Assembly (NCBI GenBank): GCA_037892935.1 | Contig: JAYXKI010000001.1 | Coordinates: forward strand, 3,782,001 to 3,846,000 | Length of the DNA stretch: 64,000 nt | Origin: Phlebopus portentosus | Lineage: Eukaryota > Basidiomycota > Agaricomycetes > Boletales > Boletinellaceae | Reading direction: 5' to 3' | Shown here: piece after piece, positions 47,524 to 58,901 of the stretch | How the letters are laid out: each line of letters begins with the position of its first letter | Position numbering within the stretch: the first letter of the stretch is position 1 | Notes under the pieces: model-generated | Told to the model about the DNA's origin: nothing | Seen by the model: the letters and a program-made list of their open reading frames with translations, nothing else | The model's database searches: none | Translations under genes and position numbers: made by a program

Positions 47524-49699
47524 CCCGTGTGATGATCAGAGGGGTTCTCGTCATACTGCAGCGTTTCTCTGGTCTGGTCGACTGGGGTGGATGCGGGGTG
47601 GGATTGGATTGTGACGCGTACGGAAGCAAATTTTGTTTGTCAATCGGTCATTTGGGTGTACTTGATCATAGTCATTGAATATTATCATCATCATGATTCG
47701 CGCGCGATGTCAATGATGTTTGCATTGGACGGATGGTTCACGATCGAGGGAGATGGAGATAAACAGTATGAAAGTGTCTAACGTTTAATGGCTGATCATC
47801 GGTTTTTGGACTTGCTGTGGGGGTGCGGATGTATCAAGGTGGCGTTCAACCTCATTCCCGTTATCAAATCACTTCACTTCACTTGTAGCCCGCCTTCTTT
47901 GTCAGCGCCGGCCTTCTTCTCTATCTTTTTCCTGGTTCGCGTGTTCGTTTACCTTCCGTATTGAATTTACTTAATTTGCAGGATACTATATAGATTGTTC
48001 TATCTCGCCTATCCTAGACTTACTCGTTGGATATGGGTAATTGAGAGCGACGTCGGTCGTCACGGCTATTGCTGTCAAACTGGATGACCGGAGTCAGCTG
48101 TTTGAGAAGTCCCGTTTTCTTCAACGTGGTCTCTTAACCTCCTCTGATGACTTTCAAAAGGACGCCTTCCTTTGCTTCGGATCTTATAGGCCAAGTCACC
48201 TGGCTCTCCTTAAGCTTCAGTCTTTTCACCGTCGGTCGTGGTTCTGGGCCCTCTAGACTCCATGCAAGTCAGTGATTAGAAAGATTGATACCGAAGCGTG
48301 TCAACATCAGTGCATCCCCGTAAGCCAAGCAAGGAGGCATCGAGTAAACTAAACAAACCGGCATGTATGCAGACAGATTGGTTCAGCTTCGCGACTTTAT
48401 ACATATTGAGATTGTGTGTACATCGGTTCTCAACATCTTCTGCTGGGTTTTTCTCAGAGTCTCATGGATTCTTTCATTCGGTTCTTATTGATCCTACATC
48501 TATCTATCTTTTATCTTCGGAAGAACTCATCTGTCACTTATGTGTGCGTCGGGAGCTTTGGAAGAAGGAAAGGAACAGATTCCGAGTAATATGTGGGACT
48601 GGATGAGAGGACTTCGAGTCGTACACGATTATCTCTTTTCGCCGCCTGTTGTTAGTTTCTCCGACCGTACTCCGGAAGAAAGCGTTGCAGTGGTGTGTGG
48701 TGGTAAATGACAATGTATATTTTCGTCCCCTGCCCGAATGCTCAGCCGTGCGTCATCCAGAAGCCATGGAGACAGGCTAGACTGAAAGAGTATAGAACGA
48801 AGGTTCTCTCCACTTATGCTTATCTTCATTTCCGCGTCTTCTTCACTAGTCCGTGCTCCCCATAAGTCTCGATCGATGGAGTGTCAGAGGAAGATTTACT
48901 AGCCAGTATCTTTTCACACGGACCAATGGAGTTGCTTACGGCCTTCACCGTACGGTACATACGTACGAACGAACGAACGAACGAGGAGATTAATATTCAC
49001 GATTAACTTCCAGCAACGGTCGGAGCTTTGAATCCTAATTGTTATGAATACAATCTATTTTGCAAGCTTCATAAGGGTTGACGATTCGAAAAGCTGTCGT
49101 TACTTCGTACGAGTTTAATTTGGTGCTCAGTTCTCCAAACCTGTTGTCGTAAGCTGCAAAGTTCATCGCTGCGACTGGTGCTTGCCACGTTGCAGCCTTT
49201 ACATGCCTACGCGCGTACTTACGTGCTCAGGCGTCCAGTTTAATAGAATGCTTTACGGCAGCTGGGGCCTTGGGATCGTTCGAGGACCTTCCGTCGGGAA
49301 TCGGTACTCGGTACTCGGGAAATGGCGTTAGAACACTGCACAACTGTCCGGTTTGTGCTTGCTTGCTTGCCTGCCGACCCACCCACCAACCTACGAAGGG
49401 AATGCGCGCTGTTCTTCTTGAAGTGATCCTACACGTGTTGCCGGTAATTGATACTTATTAGACATGGACATGGAAGCTTTGTGGACCGGGAGGATACCTG
49501 GGTAGGTATGTGTCAATCCTGGGCCTGGGTTTTGCTTCCGTTTGTGCTTCTGTTCATATCAGATTGAGGCATGTACTTTTTAATATGTTTTGATCTGCAA
49601 GTTTTATGAATTTGGTGTCTAGAAATAGGAGAATACGTACATGGAAGATATGACCAAAGATCATACGCGAGTCGTGTTTTAATTGGGCCTTGCGTTATC
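47524..49699. other. Convergent intergenic region, no gene seen
   Basis: About 2.2 kb between the SERF stop and the EEP gene stop on the other strand. Open frames are short and lack family features. A GAAC/CGAA tetranucleotide run (ACGAACGAACGAACGA) is at 48961-48984. Confidence 0.45.
48961..48984. repeat. (GAAC)n microsatellite
   Basis: About five tandem copies of GAAC/CGAA adjoining a TACGTACG stretch. Confidence 0.85.
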
Positions 49700-51045
49700 T
49701 CATGTCGCTACACTCGGCCGATGTGCACCCGGAATTTGGGGTAGCACTCGGACCCAGACTCCCAAGTGGTCCGAAGCGAACACTCGTCCATCTCGGCCCC
49801 TTCGTCCTCCGCTTCTGACTTTTCACACACTGGTTCGTCTCCAAACAAGCCGGCTTCCAGCTTGTGGTCGACGTCTCGTGACAGTGATTCTGACGCCGGG
49901 TGCAGGCCATGTGTGAATATGTAGTCGAGACGACGCGCCTCTGGTATTCTATGAGTGTGGCGTTTCTTCGCAGAATTAGAACCGAAGTTGAATGGCTTGC
50001 GGTTCGGGTGTGTTAAACCGAAAGTCGGATGGGATGTGAATGGGCTTAATGGAGACTCGCTATCGCGATCGGGGTTTTCTTTGATTGGTCGAGTGGAGAG
50101 GAAGGCATCGATAAAGGTGGGAGTGTCTGGCTCCGGGATTAGAAGGGGGTTGAGTTCTTCGTATGAACAAATGTTACAGTCTCCAGTTAAGATGGCAGGT
50201 ACGAATTCAGTTGATGTTGCTGGTTCGAATTGGACGCTAGCTCTCGGAGATGAATCGTTGAAGAAAAACGACTCTGTTGATGTGAGAATTTCCGCGGATA
50301 CCTCAAACTGTTCACGCCTCTTTCGTTTATCCTCCGGGTGAGATTCGAAGTGAGACGTCCCTATTCGCATCTGCGCGTACGAATCGTGATCAAATCAGTA
50401 CTATGTAATTTTCAGCAAGAACCTCGGACCGATCCGAGGCCGGGGTCAGTTAGAGGGTCTATGGAACTTACTCACAGTTAGTCTTTGAGAAGCACCAATG
50501 CACTCGCTGGGGGTGGAGCTGAAGCTAGAGCTTGAGTTGCTACAAACTTCGACGAAGTTAAGACCGCGCTGCATGCGTGTGTTCTCAAATTCGTGGAATC
50601 CAGCCGCAATGGCGTGCCCTCGGGCGAAGAGGAGGCTCTTCCGAATAAGTATCACAGTGCCGTAAGTATTGGGGCAGATGCCGAGCTGGTGCGCTAGGTC
50701 TGTGGCAACCCATTCGGCCCGGACGGTTGGATGGGCCAGGAGAAGAGCGAAGAACTCTGGAGTGACTTCTTGGAGCGTAATCACGTCTAGCGATGGTCGA
50801 TAGTGAGGGGTCTCTTCCTTTCCTCCTTCGCCTTTCTCGAATAGCTCCCGGAGGATGTAGGGATGACGGTACTCCACGAATCGGTCGTCTTCCCAGATGT
50901 TCCAGGTGGCGATAACGAACGGAGGTAAAATTTGTGAAGAAAGACCAGGTGACTCGTTGACCTTGTCAGCTGGCGAAAGCTCGATCCATGAGCTCGAGGC
51001 TTGATCAAAGTTGAGGATTTTTACTGGCTGTATTTGGAGATCCAT
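49700..51045 (-). CDS. Endonuclease/exonuclease/phosphatase family protein, TDP2-like
   Basis: Exon 1 (minus) 51045-50476 and exon 2 from 50370 encode an EEP-fold phosphodiesterase. Motifs in order: ATWNIWEDD with the fold's first Asn, ITLQEV with the metal-binding Glu, MRIGTSHFES after the intron, ILTGDCNIC with Asp/Asn, and RRLDYIF. The last catalytic motif, SDH, appears as FASDHLGVW, but one base out of the frame used up to Met-Asp-Glu (about 49783). Either a 44-nt purine-rich intron (GTGAAA donor, CGAG acceptor) or one missing base restores it, ending at TGA 49702-49700. As a single frame it would end at 49708 without the motif. Spacing and the LQEV/GDxN/SDH set fit TDP2-like enzymes that remove protein or nucleotide adducts, but the substrate is inference. 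Length is about 410 aa. Confidence 0.85.
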
Positions 51046-52867
51046 GAAGGAAGTCCGTCATCCAGGTCTTGTGAACGATACGAGGTTAGCACAAGTGGAC
51101 ATCAATCGAGCCTGGACTGGAGAAGAGACCAGACGGAGATACCTGGGAATTTGAAGCGCGAGTGCAAAGTAGAAGAATGTGGCGATTATGATATTCGCTA
51201 GGCTACAACGGAAGCACAGAAATGTAAATGGTTTGTGAAACCGATAGCTTAGCCTATGAGGCAATGTTCAGCCGAGTTCAAATCGCCAGCACCTCACTGG
51301 GGAGTTTTCTGAAACAAACCTTTGTCAGCGATAGTTCCTCCAAGCGTGAAGTTCCATGGTGGGATGAGACGAAATCATGTTTGAACAGTTCACGATCACG
51401 AGTTTCGTGTCGCCACTCGACTGCCGCTTTTGGTTATGCTCGAAACAACCGTAAATAACGCGACTCGAAGTATAAAACCTCCCGCGTCTTTGGGTTCCAT
51501 CGTGACGATCTATATCATCACCGTCCTACTTGTCGGAACAAAGCATTGCACGAGTTGCTTGAGATGATGAAGCTCGATCCCGAAGCTGTGCTATGTTTGA
51601 GTCTCGAGAGACAAGACCTGCTAGTCTTTGGTTCCTGAAAATTCCTTGCTTTCTGGTTCATGCTTCGCCTGTGAGTATTTTTGTCGCTGTTGAAATATTC
51701 AAGCAATAGGAGACTGTACTCTCGACTGATCATGATCTGGTTGGTTCTCTGACTCCCAGCCTGAAATACGATATCGCCGACGAATGTCCTAGTCGAGTGG
51801 CAATCTATTGCACTTATCTTCCAATCAACCTGAATCATTGCTCAAAATTCTCTTCGTCCGACGGTCTTATATTCGTGCAAGAATAAAGATACATTGTGTT
51901 CCTTATCGGAGACCTTGCTTCCAATGCAATTATGCTTACAGATTCCTCGCTTGGCCCTATATGATATCCATTGACTCGCAGATGTCCTCGACGTCCTTTG
52001 CACAGGTCGACAACATGCTTCATTAATCTGCAGTCACCCTTGAACAGTCGATCGGATGATATGTCTGGGTTTTGCTGGAGTCCCTGTGAGTGTGAGTCTC
52101 TCATCATCATCTGACGGACATGCCGGGCAGAAGATATCTTGGCAAAGCTTCCGTAAGGCAAGTCTGCCGAGGAGCCGACCTTCTTGTGCAAGAGCAAGAC
52201 AAGCAGCGCAGTTGCCGGGCGTGTCTGAAAAGGACGTTTTCTCTCATGTCTTGATCCTTGCATGGTCCGACATCATTTTGATTCAGCCCATTTATCAGAG
52301 ATATGCGTCTGTTGCTAGAGACGACGAGACGGGCCCGGATCTGTGGGAAGATACGCAAGGAGTAAAAGTAGATGTTGGTGAAAGCAAAGACAAGGAGACT
52401 ATATGCTTGGTAGGTGTAGGCTTAAGTACAAACTGTGAGTAAAAGCTATCATAATCATAATTGTACAGTAGTGAGGTACTGTACCTGGAAACGAGAGTCC
52501 CAAAGAGTGAGTAATGTGAGCGTGAGAGAAGTTGATTGGGTGCCGTCAAGCGGAGACGGCAACCAATGGGACAACCAGACAGACGACGAGACGAAGGGAC
52601 GAAATCCTCCTCATCATCTTTGACAACGACGGCCACCATCCACTCTCCTTTCTCCTCATCGTCGCTGTCCTCCCTCTGGACGGTCAAGCGGTGGCCCGCT
52701 GGCCGGGAATTAATAACTATTTCTTGCTTTTATTATTCTTTGTTTGGGGGTTACTGGCTTGGCAAGTAAGATCAATTACGACACCCGCACCGCCCTGCAC
52801 AAGACACTCACCTCGACTTATGAATACAGCCCTCCCTCTCCTTTCCTTCTATCCTCACTCTCTTTAG
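51046..52867. promoter_or_regulatory. Divergent intergenic region between EEP and ADAM genes
   Basis: 1.8 kb between divergent starts. Overlapping open frames on both strands between 51800 and 52700 (for example 51835-52263 minus, 52056-52442 plus) show no domain and no convincing splice chain. The C/T-rich segment just before 52868 is the likely ADAM core promoter. Confidence 0.4.
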
Positions 52868-55804
52868 ATGTCTGCCATCTATGCGCTGGTCGTTCTCTTC
52901 AACGTCCTCCTTGCTTTCGGTATGTTGCCCGATTTCGTTTCGGTCCATACGTCATTACTGATGATGCTCCCCTAGCATCGAGCGCTCCTCCAAGACCTTT
53001 GACACGAATTGACCATCCGACGACTCACGCCCTCGAGATCCTTCCCCGACATAATTCGCTCAAAAAGCGCTCGTTTAGTTCTCCATTTCTTGATGGACCG
53101 TCACTTTACCACTCCGACTCCTTTCGCCTCACTCTTTCTGCATTCAATGAGACATTTCATCTTCATTTGCGTCCGAATGACGACCTCATCCATCCGGCTG
53201 CTCGCATAAACTACTACAAGAATGGGATACTCGACAGAACTGTGCCACTCATACGCGAGAGCGTGAGAGCGTATTGGGGCGAAGTTGCAGCCGCTGATCG
53301 TACCCATCGACGCATGCGCGAAGATGCTGCCGGCATGATCCCACGCCCGGAGCTGGGCTGGGCGCGCATACTAGTGCACAGCCAGGGAGATGCTGATCGT
53401 GGAATACCTCCTGTCTTTGAAGGCGCATTTTCTGTACGAGGAATTACGCATAATATCCAAACGCGCGACAACTACTTGCGGAAACGCCACGCGCTAGATC
53501 CCGAGTTGTTGGAGGGTAACAATCCAGACTCACAACTGGTAATATGGCGGGATTCGGATGTTGTTCCTGATAAAGACGAGGTTCGAAAAGGTTGTGCTCA
53601 TGCGGACCCTTGGATGAACCCGATGACGCATATGCCTTGGGATGACTCTTGGTCTAACTCTTCGCTCGCTCGGCGACAAGATGCGATTGGCGGTGGTGGT
53701 TCTTCAGATAATTTTGCTGACACTATTGGTCAATCTACTGGTTGTCCTTCTACTCAGAGGATACTCTACATGGGCGTCGCGGCGGATTGCACCTATGTGG
53801 CTGCACACGGGACTGTACAAAACGCGACCACGCAGATCATCAATAATTGGAACACCGCGAGCTCCTTATATAAATCGACTTTCAACGTTAGCCTCGGTAT
53901 CGTAGAAATTAATGTGCAGGATCCGGAATGCCCTTCTGAAGCGCCGAGCGATGCACCGTGGAATGTTGACTGCTCGGCTTCAAATGTGACACTGAACGAC
54001 CGACTGTCTTTGTTCTCTGACTGGCGCGGAAGTAAAGGTAGCGATGGTGCTGGTCTTTGGCACCTTATGAGTGGATGCCCTACAGGTTCAGAAGTTGGCG
54101 TTGCGTGGCTCGGCACGCTTTGCCAGCAGACAGCCTCCGGAAGCACTGGCTCGCGTGTAAGTGGAACTGCTGTCTCAACGAATGGACGAACGGAATGGGA
54201 AGTCGTCTCTCATGAAATTGGTCATAACTTTGGTGCAATTCACGATTGCCAAAGCGACTGCAGTTCGAGCAGTACGGTTTGCTGTCCGCTCTCTTCGAGC
54301 AGTTGCGATGCGGACGACATGTATATCATGAGCCCGGTTACATCTTCCTCTCAGAAAACGTTTTCGTCTTGCAGCCTGGGGAATATTTGTTCTCTGATGC
54401 TTGCTACTTCCTCAGACGCGGTTAACACGACGTGCTTAGCGGATCCTAGCGACGACGTAAAAACTATCTCATTAAACATGTGCGGAAACGGTATTGTTGA
54501 AGATGGAGAGGACTGCGATCCAGGACAGAACACAACTTCGACGTGTTGCGATGCAGCGACGTGCAAATTTGCGAATAACGCGCAGTGCGATCCTGCGAGT
54601 AGCTCATGTTGCACGGATTCTTGCACGTTCGCTCCCGCGGGACAGGTGTGCCGTCCTGCGGCCGATGCGAGCTGCGATATTGCGGAGACTTGCACTGGTA
54701 ATTCGTCAGCTTGTCCATCAGATCAGTTCCAGCCTAACGGCCAGAGCTGTGGAAGCGACGCTGGCGACAGTCTTGCATGTGCAAACGGCGTTTGTACTAG
54801 CTTGAGCCGTATGTATCTTCTTTTCTTTTTTTTCTCACTTATTGCAAGTATCGATTCTGACTACTTCTGCGATGTTTTATTTCCAGAGCAATGCAAGATT
54901 GTCGGTGCTTCGCTAAACTTAACAGAGGCGTGCCAGACACAGGATACTTCGTGTCGCGTCTCGTGTCAGGATCCGAATAATACATCTCAATGTATCCAAC
55001 TACAGTCTCAACTCATTGATGGATCTTCTTGTGGTCAGTTTCTCTGCCTTCCGTATTTGAATGCTATCTAAAGTAGGTTGTGTTGCTCAGGTTATGGAGG
55101 AACATGTCAATCTGGCCAATGTCAATCTGGAAGTGCTCTGGATACGGCAAAGGCCTGGTATGTGCAGAATTTGCAGATATCCATTCCTGTAACGGTCGTA
55201 GTCGCCATTGTCGCACTCCTCATAATTTGGTCCCTCGTGTTATGTGCGTAGAAATCCTCATCCTGACTTGCCTAAATTGAGATCGCATGTAGGTTGTAAG
55301 CGCCGTTGCGGCAGAAGGCCTGCACCTTCTATGGAGCCTGCACTATCAGGCCGGCGCGGCGCACGGCTCAGTAGTTGGCAAGCACCTCCTACACTTCCTC
55401 CTGTCGTTCCCTTCGCGACCAGGCCACCTCTGACACAGCCATCGCATTCGCGAAGTGCTTCCATTCCAACAACCCTGCAACCAGGTGGAATGAGAAACGT
55501 GCCGCCGTCGTCATTCCCGACGACCGGACCTGCATCGCCTCGCAACCATAGTTGGGATTCGGCGTACGGCCAGCCGGCAGCTGGGTCGACGAGGATGCCG
55601 ACCAACTCGCGTCGGTTGAGTCGGGATAGTGGTGCTAGTGGTGGCGTTGCTAGTGTTAGTAGTGGGAGACCTGGATCCTCATCTGGAGGTTCGACCAGAG
55701 CTCGTGAACCTGCATTCCCGAGTATGAATGCTGTGCAGAATCGTCCGCGTCCGAATCAGGCGCATTGGGTAGACCCTACGAAGTGGAATGGACCTCTGCA
55801 ATAG
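52868..55804 (+). CDS. ADAM family zinc metalloprotease, membrane anchored (5 exons)
   Basis: Exons 52868-52919, 52976-54808, 54887-55033, 55091-55243 and 55293-55804 total 899 codons (898 aa). The first exon encodes a signal peptide (Met-Ser-Ala-Ile-Tyr then a Leu/Val/Phe run ending Ala-Phe-Ala). A prodomain is followed by a reprolysin domain with the zinc site HEIGHNFGAIHD (from about residue 430). A Cys-rich disintegrin domain (CGNGIVEDGEDCDPG...) and a Cys-rich segment come next. One membrane helix at about 707-727 (ISIPVTVVVAIVALLIIW) precedes a Ser/Pro/Arg-rich cytoplasmic tail ending Trp-Asn-Gly-Pro-Leu-Gln. This is the full animal-like ADAM layout, found also in filamentous fungi (ADM-A/B). 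Expected role: shedding of surface proteins at the plasma membrane. Starting at the first ATG of the longest frame (52744) would skip the signal peptide. Confidence 0.95.
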
Positions 55805-56437
55805 TTGGTAAACCAGTTATTCGGACGGAGAATTAAACGGGATTCTAGATTGTTGCATTCATCTTTATTACGCTAAACTTGAGGAGTATATATATGTACA
55901 TATAGCTAGATGCTTAGTTGGTATATTCTCGGTATCAGGCATCCGGTTGGGTCGTTGTTTGTTTTCGTTCGTTTCCTTGCATCTGAACTTTCTATCTTCT
56001 TGTATCATAATCTTATACTGTTTCGTTTCAAGTGCACTTACTGCTCCTCGCTGGACTGGCTGGAGAACAAAGAACGGGTTGCCAATTTTGGTATATAATG
56101 AGGGTCAAGATCGACGTGCTGATCCGTTACCGCGTCGACGCATCCCAGGCTCATTTTACTTCTTCCTTTGTAGTCGTCGTCCAACATCACTGCGTATTAT
56201 TTACACGTCTGCGCTCCAGTGAAACTGCTTGATTATTCCTCTATTTTATTCTTTATTGGTCTTCTTTGTTTGATTCTGCTATCCAGAAAGAAAATAGAAA
56301 TTACAACGGCGACAACCGTGGCACTATATATCGGGAACCTTTTTTGTCCTGCGTTACTATACCTGCAACCATAATCTTTTACATCCCCCGACGGCGTCTT
56401 TATCCTCCTTCAGTAGGCCTGCGGCTACGTTTTTATC
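55805..56437. other. ADAM 3' end / Erf4 promoter
   Basis: About 630 bases between same-strand genes, AT-rich with TATATATA at about 55888. No gene is seen. Confidence 0.4.
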
Positions 56438-58187
56438 ATGAGTTCGTCGAAGAATCCTGCCAACGGGTTGGTGCTTATACAGGGGAGTGCTAGTGGGGGA
56501 CGGAGGAGTGCGTCGTTCGAGAAGCATCGAAGGCAGAGTAGCAGTGGAGATGTCTCGATGGTGAAGTTGGCGCATTCTAGATCTCATTCGCGCTCTGCGT
56601 CCAGCGCTTCGGGGACGGGAAATGGGCATGGTGTGACAAGCTCTGTACAAGGTCCCGTTGTACCTCCTCCACCGAAGGAGCGTCTTTTGCCGAGCCCGCC
56701 GCTGACGCCAGTCGCGTCTCTCTCAAGTCTACGTAAAGCTGCTGGGAAAGAAAGAGGATTAGGATTGGACAAGGACGCCATGCCCAAGTCGGGAAAGTAC
56801 AACTCAAACGCAAACACAGACTTAAAAGGTGTGGCGTCGGACAGAAGTGAATTGGTCGACGGTGCTGATGGAGAACGTGACACGACGGAGGACGGGATGG
56901 ACACCGAGCATGATGGCGCGCTGTCATCCTGGTCGTATCGTCCGGACGGGGTGACGGAAACCGGGACGATAGGAAATACAGATACGGAGACAACGACAGA
57001 TAGTGGTGGAGGTGATGACAATGGCGCTGGACTCGCTACGTCTTCTATCAGTGCCGCTGCCACTGCTTTGGTGCAGCCTTCTAGTGTACTTGCCACCGCA
57101 CCGCAGCTCTCACCTTCGCACAACATCGCGCAGGAACCGATACCGCTACAGGAGGATAGAGATACATTGGGCGTGAACGGCACCGGAACCGGCGACGACC
57201 TACACGGTGAACTTCATAGCTCGAACGAATCTCCTTCGGGAACCTCTTCGTCTCTATCAATGCCGTATGGTCATGAGGCGAACCCTACCTCACCTGCGCC
57301 TTCCCATCCATTGTTCAACGGTCCGAGTCTGCAGCCATGGGATCTGGTTGATCCGCCGCCGAATAACAACGAGGAGAGACTGCGAAGAGTGCGGAAGGAT
57401 AGTAATAGAAGTATGCCTGGGTCAATGGTCAACGTTGTCGTGAAAGAGTAAGCTTATTGCGGATTATACGCTTTTTGGGGATTCGAAAGCTGATAATAAC
57501 ACTCTTTTCTTGTTCAAGTGGCAAGAAATACCGCATACCTCATTCTTCCTATTACTTTGGCCCACCACCCGATACATCTGCGTTTGGAACGGATCCAATA
57601 GGTCATATTGGTGTGCACCATCCACGAGAAATTGTCCGTATTGAACGGGATTACTCTGGTGGCGACCTCCCTCAGTTCAGTCCTGCTTATCCTCTTGAGC
57701 TCGAAGGTCGCGTGAGTACTGCTCCTTTTTGTTACTGAGGACCTGCTATCACTGACTCTATTCTCGTTCATTGATGGATTACTTATATATAGATAACGCC
57801 TACTCAATTCCTTGAGACCATCAACGCAATCAATGAGATCTTGCTCGATGCCCACAGCCTTCGATGGTCGTTCGTTGACAATACACTGGCGGTGTTGACG
57901 CTTTACATCTCGCGTTTATTTATTGAATCAAATTATGATCGGGTTGGTACCGGAATTGCATTGTACCGCTCAATTGGGTTTACTAACGTAAGTTGCAGAA
58001 AATGAGGCGATTAAGAGAATCGGTCGAGAAACTGAACAAGGAAGTGTATAATCCTGTCGGTCTGAATATTCTTTGGCCGAAGGATGTCGCGTTCATGTTT
58101 GTGAGTAATCTTCTCTTTGGTCATCGTAATTCAGATTTTTTTGACGAGACACCATCATCTTTCAAGCTCGAGATTGAATACTATTGA
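56438..58187 (+). CDS. ERF4: Erf4/SHR5-type Ras palmitoyltransferase subunit (5 exons)
   Basis: Exons 56438-57447, 57519-57711, 57793-57942, 57999-58100 and 58167-58187 sum to 492 codons (491 aa). The last about 150 residues are the Erf4/Golgin A7 domain: RIERDYSGG, FSPAYPLELEGRI, FLETINAINEIL, LAVLTLYISRLF, KMRRLRESVEKLNKE, NPVGLNILWPKDVAFMF, and the closing Leu-Glu-Ile-Glu-Tyr-Tyr. Erf4 is the non-catalytic partner of the DHHC enzyme Erf2 that palmitoylates Ras at the ER/Golgi. The first 335 residues are Ser/Gly/Thr/Pro-rich and look disordered; such N-terminal extensions vary between fungi. The terminal exon has only 7 codons including stop. A model ignoring it would run into intron sequence but end at the same TGA. 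Confidence 0.93.
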
Positions 58188-58901
58188 TACCCTTTCACGG
58201 AACTTAATTAGAGCTTCTGCTGCTCTACCTTACTCTCCTTGACAGTTCCTCCTATTGTGTCTGATTGACTGCTTTGTGTCGACGCTTCGTATTTTCTTCG
58301 TGACCTCCCTTTCTTCCATACTTTACACTTTACGTGAATCCTCGTACCACATACCTGCACTCTCTTTCATTCCCCTACAACTTCTCTATCTATGTCCTTA
58401 CAGATTGTGTGCTTTTGGAAAGTAACTTTTTTTATCGAATGTACTATACGTAAGTTATGTAGCCATACCTTTCTTCGTCTTCCCTTATTGCGATCCTCCC
58501 TTTGTCTTATTCCGCACGTACTCTTCACCTTTGGATAAAGGTTTTTTATGTTACGAAAGATGATGGCGTCTTTTCGTACTTTGATTTTTAGTGTCCACCT
58601 TTGACTAGATGGTCTCGTTTGGGTTAACGTGTTCCGTATTCTCGTATTTTATGATGAAATTGCCGGTCCTGTCAATCGAATACAAGTTTCCCACCCCTAA
58701 TTGTTCTGGAAAGCGATATAAGAAGCCCCCCCCGTAAAATACAGCAGGAAAGGCATAGGTTAAGAATATTATAGTCTACAGCAAGGTACAGGTCATATAA
58801 ATCATCGTTCGTTAATCAAGGAAACCGTGTGTCTGTCCGGGGAATATTTGTACACAAGCTTGGCGACGCGACCACCCAACTGAAATGAAGGCGAGGCGCC
58901 A
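58188..58901. terminator. Convergent 3' ends of Erf4 and the pepsin-like gene
   Basis: About 700 bases, T/C-rich on the plus strand, with no open frame worth calling. A C run (CCCCCCCC) lies near 58726. Confidence 0.4.

Noticed and set aside
51835..52442. Overlapping open frames on both strands between the EEP and ADAM genes
   Set aside because: Neither strand gives a domain or a splice chain; likely promoter sequence with chance frames.
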